A DNA stretch of 63,822 nucleotides from the NCBI RefSeq assembly GCF_009857505.1, contig NZ_WWCP01000037.1:1-63822 (forward strand), in the 5' to 3' direction. Every line of letters starts with the position of its first letter. The stretch's first letter is position 1. Below the pieces are notes generated by a model, which worked only from the letters and a program-made list of their open reading frames with translations, was not told the origin of the DNA and searched no databases. Origin of the DNA: Duganella lactea. GTDB lineage: Bacteria > Pseudomonadota > Gammaproteobacteria > Burkholderiales > Burkholderiaceae_D. The translations under genes and the position numbers were made by a program. Positions 44,849-54,676 of the stretch are shown piece after piece.

Positions 44849-46163
44849 ACCAGATGTCGAAGCTGGTCGCGCCGTCGCCGGTGGCGGCCAGCTTGTAGGC
44901 GAAGCCGTGCCGGTTCAGCACTTCGCGCACGAACAGCAGGCCGATGCCCTGGCCGCCTTTCTTGGTGGTGAAGAAGGGTGTGAACAACTGACGCGCCGGC
45001 ACCTGGCCCAGCAGGTTGCCGCTGTCGATCACCGACAGACGCACGCCGTCCGCCTCGCGCGCCAGCACGAAGGCGATGCTCTTGTCGTCTACCGCGCCGG
45101 CGTCCACCGCCTCCATCGCGTTTTTCACCACGTTCAATAATGCCTGCTCCATCAGTTGCCGGTCCATCGCGATGGCGGGCACGTCGTCGCAGCGCTGCCA
45201 GGCGAGGTCGATGCCCCGGCTGCGGCATGGCTCGCGGTACAGGTAGAGTATGTCGTCCATGATGTCGCGCACGGCGTTGGGACGCGGTTCCGGCGTCGGC
45301 ATCTTGACCACGCGCGTGAAGCGCTCGATGAATTCGCCCAGGCTGGCGTTGCGGCGCTGCACGGCGAGGATGGCGGTGGCGAAGTCGTCGCGGTCGTGCT
45401 CGGCGAGCTGGTCGCGGTAGTAGAGCAGCGAGTCGAGCACCGAGCCGGTGGCGGCGACGGTGTTGTTGACTTCATGGGCCAGCACCCGGATCAGTTTTTC
45501 GTAGGTGGTCTTTTCCGAGCTTGCCAGTTCCTCGGTCAGTTCCTCGACCAGCAGGAAGTGGCGGGCGAAGCCGCGATCATAGAACTGGCCGCGTTGGCCG
45601 CGATAGCGGCGGCCGTCGGTGTCGCTGAGCAGTTGGGAGTCGCCGAGCGGCAGCGCGTCCAGCTGCGCCAGCAGACTGCCGGCTTCGCCCGCGCAGTCGC
45701 CGAGCCGCATGCCTTTGGCGCTATGCAGGCCAACCAGTGCCTGGGCGCTGGCGTTCAGCAGGCTGATGCGGCCATCAAAGTCGAACACGATGACGGCGCT
45801 GGGCGTGGCTTCCAGCAGCCGGTCGAGGAAGCCTTGCTGTTCGCCGATCTGCAGCCGCTCCTGATAGAGCAGGCCCAACATGGTGTTGAACAGTTGCACC
45901 AGCTCGTTGAGTTCGGCGTCGCCGCTTTGCTGCAGACGGGCGGCGTAGTGCTGGTCCTGCAACAGGTCGTGAAAGTGGCGCGTGTAGCCCAGCGGTTCGA
46001 GCGCGCGGCGGATCAGGCGCACGCCCAGCAACAGGCTGAGCAGCACCGCCGCCTCCAGCGCCAGCATCAGCGCCGGTCGCTCGCGCAGCAACACCACCGT
46101 GCTCACCAGGAACAGTCCGTGCGCGGCGATCAGGTACGCGTACAGCCGCCAGCGCAAGCTCAT
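44832..46163 (-). CDS. sensor histidine kinase of the ABC-export operon
   Basis: 443 residues. Two N-terminal transmembrane segments (about 6-25 and 33-52), a HAMP-like helix, a PAS domain (about 105-200: FLDRLLEATPSAVIVFDFDG), a HisKA box LIRVLAHEVNNTVAATGS, and an HATPase with LLNVVKNAMEAVDAG (N), IDSGNLLGQ (G1, a variant of DxGxG) and GGQGIGLLFVREVL (G2). The organisation is NtrY-like. It overlaps the upstream sigma54 regulator by 4 bp, so they form a two-component pair. It has almost no periplasmic loop between the TMs, so it likely senses within the membrane, for example envelope stress. Confidence 0.9.
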   Translation of the reverse strand: MSLRWRLYAYLIAAHGLFLVSTVVLLRERPALMLALEAAVLLSLLLGVRLIRRALEPLGYTRHFHDLLQDQHYAARLQQSGDAELNELVQLFNTMLGLLYQERLQIGEQQGFLDRLLEATPSAVIVFDFDGRISLLNASAQALVGLHSAKGMRLGDCAGEAGSLLAQLDALPLGDSQLLSDTDGRRYRGQRGQFYDRGFARHFLLVEELTEELASSEKTTYEKLIRVLAHEVNNTVAATGSVLDSLLYYRDQLAEHDRDDFATAILAVQRRNASLGEFIERFTRVVKMPTPEPRPNAVRDIMDDILYLYREPCRSRGIDLAWQRCDDVPAIAMDRQLMEQALLNVVKNAMEAVDAGAVDDKSIAFVLAREADGVRLSVIDSGNLLGQVPARQLFTPFFTTKKGGQGIGLLFVREVLNRHGFAYKLAATGDGATSFDIWFTSRA

Positions 46164-47587
46164 CGTCCACCGCCGATGTCGTGGGCGAGGTGGCCGTCGT
46201 CGGACGCCGCCGGCGCGCTGCCGAGGCCGTGACGTTCGAGGCGGCGGTACAGCGCGGTGCGGCTCAGCCCCAGCGCTTTGGCCACGCGCGAGATGTTGCC
46301 GTGATGTTGTTCCAGCGCGTGGGCGATCATGTGCCGCTCGACCTGCTCCAGCGTCATGCCGTCGACGCCGCGCAGGCCGCCCGCCGTGCCGCCATGCTCA
46401 TGCTGTTCGATGGCGATAAAATCCGCCTGCCGCAACTCGCCGCGGCCCACCAGCAGCAAGGTCCGCTCCAGCGTCTGCTTCAACTGGCGGATATTGCCCG
46501 GCCAGGGCTGCGCGCTGAGCCACTCCAGCGCCTGCGGCGCCAGCGTGGCCGACGGCAGGCCATAGCTGGCCGCCACCTCGCCGAGGATATGCCGCGCCAG
46601 CAAAGGGATGTCGCTGCGCCGCTCGCGCAACGGTGGCAGGCGGATCGTGATCAGGTTCAGGCGGTAAAACAAATCTTCGCGGAATTCGCCGCTGGCCACC
46701 AGCTCCGCCAGCTCGCGGTTGGTGGCCGACACCACCCGCACATCGGCGCGCTCGGTGCGGCTGGCGCCCACCGGCTGATAGGTCTGATCCTGCAACACGC
46801 GCAGCAGCTTGACTTGATCCGAACGGTTCAACTCGCCGATCTCATCGAGGAACAGCGTGCCCTCGTGCGCGCTGGCGACATGGCCTTTGCGGTCCGTCTT
46901 GGCGTCGGTGAAGGCGCCGCGCACATGGCCGAACATCTCGCTCTCGAACAGCGACGGCGAGATCGCCCCCATATTGATCTTGACCACCGCCTTGCCGGCG
47001 CGCGCGCTGTTGCGGTGGATGGCGTCGGCGATCAGTTCCTTGCCGCAGCCGCTCTCGCCGAGGATCAGCACCGGCGCTCGCGTGTTGGCCACCTGGCCGA
47101 TGGTGCCCAGCACCTTCAGCAGGCGCGGATGCTCGCCGATGATGCCGCTGAAATCGAACTGCGCATCGAGCGCCTGGCGTGAGGCCCGCGCCGCCGGTGT
47201 GGCCGCCTCCAGCGTGGTGCGCACCAGTTCCGCCAGCTGTGTGTTGTCCCACGGCTTGGTAAAGAAGTTGGCCGCGCCGGCCTGCATGCCGCGTACCGCC
47301 AGCGCGATCGAGCCCCAGGCCGTCATCAGCAGCACCGGCAAGGCGGGCTGCATGGCGCGGAGGTCGGCCAGCAGCTGCAAGCCTTCCTCGCCGCTGGTCT
47401 GCAACGAGAAGTTCATGTCCTGCAGCACCAGGTCGACCGGCTGCTGTGCCAGTCGGGCCAGCGCTTGTTGTGGATCGTCGGCGCACAGCGCGTCGTAGCC
47501 GGCCTGTTTCAGTAGCAGGGCCAGCGACACCTGCACCGCGCTGTCGTCGTCGATAATTAAGATACGTTGCTTGCGAGTGGAATCCAT
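46160..47587 (-). CDS. sigma54-dependent response regulator (NtrC family)
   Basis: 475 residues. Receiver domain with Asp57 in LVLQDMNFSL. AAA+ domain with Walker A GESGCGKELIADAIH, sigma54 loop GAFTDA (canonical GAFTGA; G to D change), Walker B GTLFLDEIGEL, and the R-finger region. A C-terminal Fis-type HTH, NISRVAKALGLSRTALYRRL. It activates sigma54 promoters when phosphorylated. The GAFTDA variant occurs in this type of regulator, so loss of function is not assumed. It lies 3 bp after the permease gene, in the operon with its likely target promoter. Confidence 0.92.
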   Translation of the reverse strand: MDSTRKQRILIIDDDSAVQVSLALLLKQAGYDALCADDPQQALARLAQQPVDLVLQDMNFSLQTSGEEGLQLLADLRAMQPALPVLLMTAWGSIALAVRGMQAGAANFFTKPWDNTQLAELVRTTLEAATPAARASRQALDAQFDFSGIIGEHPRLLKVLGTIGQVANTRAPVLILGESGCGKELIADAIHRNSARAGKAVVKINMGAISPSLFESEMFGHVRGAFTDAKTDRKGHVASAHEGTLFLDEIGELNRSDQVKLLRVLQDQTYQPVGASRTERADVRVVSATNRELAELVASGEFREDLFYRLNLITIRLPPLRERRSDIPLLARHILGEVAASYGLPSATLAPQALEWLSAQPWPGNIRQLKQTLERTLLLVGRGELRQADFIAIEQHEHGGTAGGLRGVDGMTLEQVERHMIAHALEQHHGNISRVAKALGLSRTALYRRLERHGLGSAPAASDDGHLAHDIGGGR

Positions 47588-47590
47588 GGC

Positions 47591-48787
47591 CTATTCGTAG
47601 TGCAGCGCTTGTGTCGGGCTGAGGCGCGCGGCGCGCCAGCCGGGATAAAGCGAACAAAGCAAGGATAGCAGATAGATCAAGCCTGCCGATAGCGCCGCCG
47701 CGCCGAAAAACACCGGCCAGTTCAGCGCTTCACCGAAGACGCCGGTCAACGGCAACTGCACCAGCAGCGCCAGCGCGATCAGCATGGCGCCGGTGCTGAG
47801 CAGGCATTGCTCGGCGATGATCTGGCGGTAGATGTCGCCGGCGTCGGCCCCCAGCGCGCGGCGCAGGCCGATCTCCGGGATACGCTGCGTGGTGTTCTGC
47901 CACAACACGCCGAACAGGCCGAAGGCCACCATCACCAGCAGGAAGGCGGCGATCACCGCCAGGATCACCAGCGGGATGGTCTGCGTCTTCAGCATCGAGG
48001 CGCGGGCGTCGGCCTGGGTGGTGATCACATAGTTCCAGTCGTTGCGGATTTGCTTGAGGCGGGCGTTGAGGCGGGTCTCAAAGGTGCGCGGCGTGCCCGG
48101 TTTGAGCTTCAGCATGATGCTGTGCGCGGCCTCCTTGCCCACGCCGGGTATCCAGCGCGACAGCATGAAATACACCGGGTCCATGTACTCGCCATGTGAA
48201 CGGAATTGCTCGACCACGCCAACCACACGGTAGCGTTGTCCGTCCTTCTTGCTGCGCGTCTGCTCCACGTACAGCTGGCCGAGCGGGTCTTTTCCGGGGA
48301 ACCATTGATCCGCCAGGCGGCGGTTGATGACCACCGGCGCGGCGTCGGCATGGTCATCCATCTTGGAGAAGAAGCGGCCCTGGGCGATTTGCATGTCCAT
48401 GGTGGCGAAGTAGTCGTCGCTGACGCCCATGCCGTCGAGGGTCAGTACGTGGCTGCCGTCCGGCTTGGCGTATTCGCTGGTCCAGCGCGACATCTCGTAA
48501 GTGCCAAACGAGCTGAAGGCCACCGATGCCACTTCCGGCATTTCCAGCAGGCTGCGCTTGATATTGTCGAAGATGGCGGGATCGTTGGGGAGCTCCTGCG
48601 CCGCGCGGATATTGACCGACCACTGGGTTTTCCAGCCGTGGCCGGTGGGCAGCTGATACAACTGCCAGTAGCGCAAGCCGAGGGCGGCAATGGCAAACAC
48701 CACCAGGAACGCCAGCAGAATCTCCAGGCTCAGCATCATGTTGCGGGACTTGCGTTTCCAGATCAGTTTCAACAGATGGCGCAGCAT
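47591..48787 (-). CDS. ABC transporter permease, FtsX/MacB-like (second of two)
   Basis: 398 residues from the ATG at 48787; a longer frame upstream runs into the preceding gene. TM1 near 20-45, a large periplasmic domain (about 50-275), three TM helices after it (LVILAVIAAFLLVMVAFGLF, then two more) and the PEIGLRRALGADAGDI coupling helix. The C-terminus keeps YPGWRAARLSPTQALHYE, as in MacB/FtsX permeases. Starts in the stop of the first permease (TGATG). Confidence 0.9.
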   Translation of the reverse strand: MLRHLLKLIWKRKSRNMMLSLEILLAFLVVFAIAALGLRYWQLYQLPTGHGWKTQWSVNIRAAQELPNDPAIFDNIKRSLLEMPEVASVAFSSFGTYEMSRWTSEYAKPDGSHVLTLDGMGVSDDYFATMDMQIAQGRFFSKMDDHADAAPVVINRRLADQWFPGKDPLGQLYVEQTRSKKDGQRYRVVGVVEQFRSHGEYMDPVYFMLSRWIPGVGKEAAHSIMLKLKPGTPRTFETRLNARLKQIRNDWNYVITTQADARASMLKTQTIPLVILAVIAAFLLVMVAFGLFGVLWQNTTQRIPEIGLRRALGADAGDIYRQIIAEQCLLSTGAMLIALALLVQLPLTGVFGEALNWPVFFGAAALSAGLIYLLSLLCSLYPGWRAARLSPTQALHYE

Positions 48788-50025
48788 CAGGCAGTTCCTT
48801 TCAATGCGTGGACGGGCGCCAGGCGCGACATTTTCCAGGCCGGGATCACTCCCGACAGCACGCCGAACACCAGCGTAATCAGCAGGCCGTAGCCAAACAC
48901 CGCCAGATTCATGTGGACCTGGAGGTAGGGAATGATGCCCGAGCCTTCCAACCACCACAGTACGCCAGCCGAGGCGATCAGCGCGATGACGCCGCCAATC
49001 AGGCAGAGCAGCACGTTTTCCAGCACCAGCTGCGCCACCAACTGGCGGCTGGTGGCGCCAAAAGCCTTGCGCACGCCGATCTCGCCGCTGCGTTCCATGA
49101 TGCGGCCCACGTTCAGGTTGATCAGGTTCAGCGCCGGCAGCGCCATGAACAGCAGCATTAGCACGACGAAGATGGTCAGCATCTTGCCGACGTCGCCATC
49201 CTCGGCATGGCTGCTGAGCAGCGTGCGCGAGAACAGCGCCAGCTTGGAGTCGCCCCAGAAGCGCGCGATGTTGAAGATGTTGGGGTCGTCAAACTGCACC
49301 GACCGGGCCGCGTCCATGATTTCCTTTTGCAGCGCCGGCAGGTCGTCTGGCGAGCGCGCCATGATCATCGCGCCAAAGCCGCCGAACAGATTGTTCTTGT
49401 AGTCGCTCGATGGCTGGGCGGTGATCGGCGTCCAGATGTCGGCGAAGGCGTTGAGGTGCAATTCATCCCGCACCACGCCGATGACGGTGAAGGTCTGGCC
49501 GTTGGCGCTGAACTTCTGGCCGAGGTAGGGCTGGCCGGGGAATAGCTTGCGCGCGGTGGTTTCGTTGAGCACGGCCACCATGCGGCCGTTGGCCACATCG
49601 TCGGCATTGATCACACGGCCGGACACAATGGTGAAATCGAGGATTCTCCAGTAGGCCGCATCGGTCAGCCGCATCAACTGGTCGCTGACCCGGCCTTCCT
49701 GGTAGATCGACACCGATTCCGGCAGGGCGGTGGCCGAGACCAGCGCGGCATGCTTCAGCGGCTTCAGGTATTGCTCGATCATCCGGTAGCCCAGCGTGCC
49801 GGTGCGGCGGTGCGTGCTGGTGGTGTGGGTGGCCTCCATCATCACCATCTGCACGAAGCGATCGCTCTTGCCCTCGACACCGGTCGGGTAAAAAGTGTTT
49901 TGTAGCAGCGCGGTGATGACCATCAACACCACCAGCGTCAGCACGATGCACAGCAGGTTGATCGCGGTGAACAGCTTGCGGCGCATGAAGACCTTCCATG
50001 CGGTCAGCAGATAATTTCTGAACAT
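48787..50025 (-). CDS. ABC transporter permease, MacB-like (first of two)
   Basis: 412 residues: N-terminal TM (about 18-42), periplasmic domain, and three C-terminal TMs (LTIFVVLMLLFMALPALNLINL and two more). The coupling helix ERSGEIGVRKAFGATSRQLVAQ and the final VIPAWKMSRLAPVHALKGT are typical of the MacB core domain. Unlike true MacB, the ATPase is a separate protein. Two unequal permeases should pair in the membrane. Confidence 0.9.
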   Translation of the reverse strand: MFRNYLLTAWKVFMRRKLFTAINLLCIVLTLVVLMVITALLQNTFYPTGVEGKSDRFVQMVMMEATHTTSTHRRTGTLGYRMIEQYLKPLKHAALVSATALPESVSIYQEGRVSDQLMRLTDAAYWRILDFTIVSGRVINADDVANGRMVAVLNETTARKLFPGQPYLGQKFSANGQTFTVIGVVRDELHLNAFADIWTPITAQPSSDYKNNLFGGFGAMIMARSPDDLPALQKEIMDAARSVQFDDPNIFNIARFWGDSKLALFSRTLLSSHAEDGDVGKMLTIFVVLMLLFMALPALNLINLNVGRIMERSGEIGVRKAFGATSRQLVAQLVLENVLLCLIGGVIALIASAGVLWWLEGSGIIPYLQVHMNLAVFGYGLLITLVFGVLSGVIPAWKMSRLAPVHALKGTA

Positions 50026-50034
50026 GCGCGCTCC

Positions 50035-50709
<675 letters not shown>

Positions 50710-50720
50710 TTTATTGCCGA

Positions 50721-51968
50721 TTATTGCGTTACGCGGACGCTGTCGCGTTCCTTGTAGCGGCTGGTATCTGAAATGATGAGCTGGTCGCCGGCGCGCGCGC
50801 CGGACAGGATTTCCACCGACTTGCCATCGCTGGCGCCAATGGTGAGCGAGGTTTTGCGGGCGACACCGTCGCGCACGATGAAGATCTCCTGCGGACCGCG
50901 GCCGTTGAAGGCGGGGCCGGCGTCGGCCAGCAGCGTGTTCTTTTTCTGTTCGGTGACGATGCTGACCTCGACCCGCAGCTTGTTGCGCAGCATGGCGTGG
51001 TGCGGTTGGCGCAGCGTCACCAGCAGCTTGACGGTGCCGTTCTGGATCTCGGGCAGCACCGTCTGCACCTCGCCATCGAGCTTGACGTTACCTTGCTCCA
51101 CCAGCACCGGCTGGCCGGCGCTGAGCGCCCTCGCATGAAAATCGGACAGCGAGGCTTCCACCTTGTAGTTGTTCAGTTCGGAGACGCGCGCCACCAACTG
51201 GCCGGTGCTGACGCTGGCGCCTTCCTCGGCCATCAGCCAGGTCAGCATGCCGGAGAAGGGCGCGCGCACCTGGGTCTGCGCCAGCAGTTGCTGCTGCTCC
51301 TGCAATTGCTTTTGCAGGATGCTCTTTTGCAGCCGCGCGCCTTCGATATTGCTGCGGGTGACGCGCTGGTTGTCTTCCTGCTGCTCGTGGTGCTGACGCA
51401 GCTGAATCTCGATGCGTTTGACGTTGAGTTCGGCCGTCAGCAAATCCTCGGCGGAGACGCCGCCTGCTTTGCGCAAGGTCTGGTAGCGGCCGAGCTTGAC
51501 GCGGGCGGCTTCCAGGTCCAGTTGCAGCAGCTCAATGGCGCCGGTGAGCTGCTTGCGCTTCTGCTCCATTTCCAGCGTCAGCGCCAGCATGCGGTTTTCC
51601 TGCTGCGCCAGTTGCTCCTTGATCGAATCGCTGGCCAGCACGATGGTGCGGTCGTCCAGCGTCAGCAGCAGTTCGCCGGTCTGGACTTGCTGACCCAGTT
51701 TGGCGTGTACCTTGGCCACGCGCGTCTGAATCGGGCTCGACACCTGCTCCTCGTGCACCGGAATCACGATGCCGGAAGCGCTGATGCTGTTGGCGATATT
51801 GCCTAAGCGGACGGTGGCGATGCTGACGTTGTTCGCGTCCACGCTGGGACTGATGGCGCGGTTGAGGCCCCAGGCGGCGAGGCTGATCGTCGCCAGCACG
51901 GCGGCGACCGCCAGCGCGGTCCGGCGTTTGCGGCGGCGGATGATGTGTGGGCTGATCGTGGTATCCAT
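50721..51968 (-). CDS. HlyD/MacA-type periplasmic adaptor of the ABC exporter
   Basis: 415 residues. A short cytoplasmic basic segment (IIRRRKRR), one TM (about 16-36), then a barrel-sandwich and long coiled-coil hairpin (about 110-235, Gln/Lys-rich) with AQTQVRAPFSGMLTWLMAEEG. The final beta-barrel ends KERDSVRVTQ. The ATG at 51968 is preceded by GGAACGG, but a consensus sigma54 promoter ends only about 12 bp upstream, so the transcript may start at or within two bases of this ATG. An upstream ATG at 52136 would begin in a non-coding stretch and is rejected. Confidence 0.9.
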   Translation of the reverse strand: MDTTISPHIIRRRKRRTALAVAAVLATISLAAWGLNRAISPSVDANNVSIATVRLGNIANSISASGIVIPVHEEQVSSPIQTRVAKVHAKLGQQVQTGELLLTLDDRTIVLASDSIKEQLAQQENRMLALTLEMEQKRKQLTGAIELLQLDLEAARVKLGRYQTLRKAGGVSAEDLLTAELNVKRIEIQLRQHHEQQEDNQRVTRSNIEGARLQKSILQKQLQEQQQLLAQTQVRAPFSGMLTWLMAEEGASVSTGQLVARVSELNNYKVEASLSDFHARALSAGQPVLVEQGNVKLDGEVQTVLPEIQNGTVKLLVTLRQPHHAMLRNKLRVEVSIVTEQKKNTLLADAGPAFNGRGPQEIFIVRDGVARKTSLTIGASDGKSVEILSGARAGDQLIISDTSRYKERDSVRVTQ

Positions 51969-51980
51969 GCCCGTTCCATT

Positions 51981-51995
51981 GCAAACGCCGTGCCA
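51981..51995 (-). promoter_or_regulatory. sigma54 (RpoN) promoter of the ABC-export/two-component operon
   Basis: On the minus strand the sequence reads TGGCAC-GGCGT-TTGC, a perfect match to the -24/-12 consensus TGGCAC-N5-TTGC. The expected start site is about 51969-51970, directly before the adaptor ATG. The operon it drives encodes a sigma54 activator, so autoactivation is the simplest reading. Confidence 0.88.
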
Positions 51996-52092
51996 TACCG
52001 TTGATCCACCAACAAACCCAGTGAAATCAAGGCCTTCAGCCGATCCGGTCTGCCGGCGCCACACGCCTGGTTGCCCGCCTTCGCCCAACGGC

Positions 52093-52106
52093 GTCCGGAA
52101 ACGGAC
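52093..52106. promoter_or_regulatory. candidate enhancer site for the sigma54 regulator
   Basis: GTCCG-GAAA-CGGAC is an inverted repeat of two 5-nt arms centred about 130 bp upstream of the predicted sigma54 transcription start, a normal distance for an NtrC-type upstream activating site. Only one clear copy was seen. The same interval is the divergent gap to the barrel protein gene at 52197. Confidence 0.45.
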
Positions 52107-52196
52107 AGGTGTATCCATGTGGAAAAATCCCAACAATTGATCCAGACCAATGTGTTAGGGTGACGCATGTGCTACGCGGGTGGAGAAAATGAGATT

Positions 52197-52991
52197 ATGA
52201 AGAAGATCGCACTGCTGTTGCTGACGTGGCCGCTGTTGGCCCAGGCCGACGAAAAAGACCAGATCGTTACCGATCGGCCGGATTTCGTCGAATCGAGCAA
52301 CGTCGTCGGCGCTGGACGCTTCCAGATTGAAACCAGCTTCGCGCTGGACCGCAACAAAGCCAACGGGGTCAAGGAGCGCACCTATTCGACGCCGACATTG
52401 CTGCGCTTCGGCATCAGCGACAACCTCGAAGCGCGCATCGAGACCGACGGCCGCATGCGTCTCGTCACCGACGACCTCAACACCGGCAGCCGCAGCACCG
52501 ACAACGGCTACGCGGACCTTTCGGTTGGCCTCAAATGGCACGTCGCCGACGCGCAGGGCGCGTCGCCGTCGCTGGGCCTGCTGGCTCACGTCGATCTCGA
52601 CAGTGGTTCGCGTGCCTTCCGCGCGCCCGGCAAGGGTGGCTCGCTGCGGCTGGCGGCCGAATGGGAATTGCCGGACGACTTCAGCCTCGGCGTCATGCCC
52701 GGCATCGCCTGGAAGCATGATGATAGCGACGTGGGCGGCGGTGGTCGTCACGCCAGCGGCATCTTCGGTATCGTGCTGGGCAAGGAGTGGAGCGAGCGCT
52801 TCCGCAGCTTCATCGAATACTCCGCGCCGCAGATCGCCAAGGGGCGCCACGGCGGCAATGTCGCGACCTTCGACATCGGCGCCGCCTATCTGCTGGCCGA
52901 CACCGTGCAGGTCGATACCGCGCTGTCACGCGGACTGAACAAGAACACCCCGGATTGGAGCTGGACGGTCGGCTTATCCATCAAATTTTAA
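52197..52991 (+). CDS. outer-membrane beta-barrel protein (MetA-pathway phenol-type transporter family)
   Basis: 264 residues from the ATG at 52197 (upstream GGAG at 52182-52185; an in-frame ATG at 52167 adds 10 non-signal residues). Signal peptide about 1-17 (ends LAQA). The mature start DQIVTDRPDFVESSNVVGAGRFQIE is a recurrent opening of this family, and the rest alternates in a beta-barrel pattern, ending WTVGLSIKF with terminal Phe. Family members are annotated as phenol-degradation associated outer-membrane proteins, but function is loosely supported. The next gene follows after 12 bp. Confidence 0.82.
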   Translation: MKKIALLLLTWPLLAQADEKDQIVTDRPDFVESSNVVGAGRFQIETSFALDRNKANGVKERTYSTPTLLRFGISDNLEARIETDGRMRLVTDDLNTGSRSTDNGYADLSVGLKWHVADAQGASPSLGLLAHVDLDSGSRAFRAPGKGGSLRLAAEWELPDDFSLGVMPGIAWKHDDSDVGGGGRHASGIFGIVLGKEWSERFRSFIEYSAPQIAKGRHGGNVATFDIGAAYLLADTVQVDTALSRGLNKNTPDWSWTVGLSIKF

Positions 52992-53003
52992 GCGGGAGAC
53001 CCG

Positions 53004-54548
53004 ATGCGACTCACGATCAAACAGCGCTTGTGGTTGATGAATCTGGCGACGCTGGTTTTCGTCAGTCTGGTAGGACTGGTGGGCTACTACGCCGTGCACG
53101 TGCTGGACCAGTCGATGGACGCGATCAGCACCAACAGCTCGGCGATGAAGGATCAATTGCAGGCCGACCAGGCACACGACGCCCTGCGCGCCGACGTGCT
53201 GGCCGCCCGCCTGGCCGCCGAGAAGAACGACCCGGCCGAAGTCAAGGAAGTGCGCCAGGACACGGCCGAACACATCGCGCTGTTCCGCCGGCTGATCAAG
53301 GAGATGGACGCGGCCAGTACCGATGGCGAGGTGCGCCGCGCGATGGAGCAGGTGCGGCCGGATGTGGATCGCTACCTGAAAAGCGCGGAAGAGATGGTCG
53401 AGCTGTCGCTGACCAATCCAGCGGCCGCGCAAACCAAGTTCCCGGCTTTCATGGAGACGTTCCGCGTGCTGGAGAAAAGCATGGCCGCGCTGAGCGATCT
53501 GATCGAAAAGAATTCGGACGCCACCAAGGCGGTTGGCGATGCGGCGGTGGTGCAGTCGCGCCTTTATATTCTCGGCTTCGGCTTGCTGGCGGTGGCGGTA
53601 TCGCTGCTGGTGGGGCAGATGATGGCGCGCGCCATCCTCGGACCGCTGGGGGAGGCGGTCGACTTCGCGGCCCGCGTGGCCAAGGGTGATCTGTCGTCCC
53701 GCATGGAGGTGGCCGATCTGGATGTTACCGAAACCGGCCAGCTCAAGCGCGCCTTGCGCGAGATGAATCTCAGCCTGCACGGCATCGTCAGCCAGGTGCG
53801 CGGCGGCACGGATGCGATCGCGCTGGCTTCGGGCGAAATCGCGGCCGGGAATATGGACCTGTCGGCGCGGACCGAATCGCAGGCCAGTTCGCTGCAGCAG
53901 ACCGCTTCGTCGATGGAGGAAATGACCTCGGCGGTGCGGCAGAATTCCAGCAACGCGGGCGAGGCCAACAAACTGGCCTCGTCGGCGGCCGACGTCGCCA
54001 CGCGCGGCGGCGCGGTGATGGCGCAGGTGGTCGCCACCATGGGCGGCATCAGCGCCTCGTCGCAGAAAATCGTCGACATCATCGCGGTGATCGAGGGCAT
54101 CGCTTTTCAGACCAACATCCTGGCGCTGAACGCGGCGGTGGAAGCGGCGCGCGCGGGTGAGCAGGGCCGTGGCTTCGCCGTGGTGGCGTCGGAAGTGCGC
54201 GGCCTGGCGCAACGGTCGGACGCGGCCGCGAAGGAAGTGCGACAGCTGATCGAAGCATCGGCGGCCCAGGTGGGCGAGGGCAGCGCGCTGGTCGGTCAGG
54301 CCGGCGGCACGATGGAGGAAATCGTCACCAGTATCGAGCGGGTGACGACCATCGTGGGGGAAATCGCCACCGCCAGCCGCGAGCAGGAAATGGGCATTGA
54401 CCAGGTGAACCAGGCCATTGGCACCATTGACAGCGCCACCCAGCAGAACGCCGCGCTGGTGGAGCAGGCCGCAGCCGCCGCCGCCGCGTTGCAGGATCAG
54501 GCCGACCGTCTGGCCGAAGCCGTCAAAGTCTTCCGTCTCGCTAACTGA
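53004..54548 (+). CDS. methyl-accepting chemotaxis protein
   Basis: 514 residues. TM1 (about 11-30), a helical-bundle periplasmic domain (about 32-185) with a Tar-like start, TM2 (about 190-210), HAMP, and a signalling hairpin with FQTNILALNAAVEAARAGEQG. The C-terminus (VKVFRLAN) lacks a CheR pentapeptide, unlike the receptor at 42607. It is 12 bp downstream of the outer-membrane barrel gene, so the two may be co-expressed, possibly linking uptake and taxis. Confidence 0.92.
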   Translation: MRLTIKQRLWLMNLATLVFVSLVGLVGYYAVHVLDQSMDAISTNSSAMKDQLQADQAHDALRADVLAARLAAEKNDPAEVKEVRQDTAEHIALFRRLIKEMDAASTDGEVRRAMEQVRPDVDRYLKSAEEMVELSLTNPAAAQTKFPAFMETFRVLEKSMAALSDLIEKNSDATKAVGDAAVVQSRLYILGFGLLAVAVSLLVGQMMARAILGPLGEAVDFAARVAKGDLSSRMEVADLDVTETGQLKRALREMNLSLHGIVSQVRGGTDAIALASGEIAAGNMDLSARTESQASSLQQTASSMEEMTSAVRQNSSNAGEANKLASSAADVATRGGAVMAQVVATMGGISASSQKIVDIIAVIEGIAFQTNILALNAAVEAARAGEQGRGFAVVASEVRGLAQRSDAAAKEVRQLIEASAAQVGEGSALVGQAGGTMEEIVTSIERVTTIVGEIATASREQEMGIDQVNQAIGTIDSATQQNAALVEQAAAAAAALQDQADRLAEAVKVFRLAN

Positions 54549-54676
54549 ATCACCCCGACCTGGGTAGTCTCCCGCGTCATTCCCGCGCGCGCTCCGCCTA
54601 ACTGAATGAGCATCAGCCGCTGACCCCGATTTTGATTTGGGGTAAGCTTGGCATTTTGTTCACTTGGTGGAGACCC

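Noticed and set aside
46160..47587. GAFTDA in place of GAFTGA read as an inactivated sigma54 activator
   Set aside because: All other AAA+ and DNA-binding motifs are intact, and a perfect sigma54 promoter lies in front of the same operon. The variant is more likely a subfamily feature.
48788..48958. Longer start of the second ABC permease
   Set aside because: The extension lies wholly inside the first permease gene; the ATG at 48787 overlaps the stop codon of that gene, as in coupled genes.
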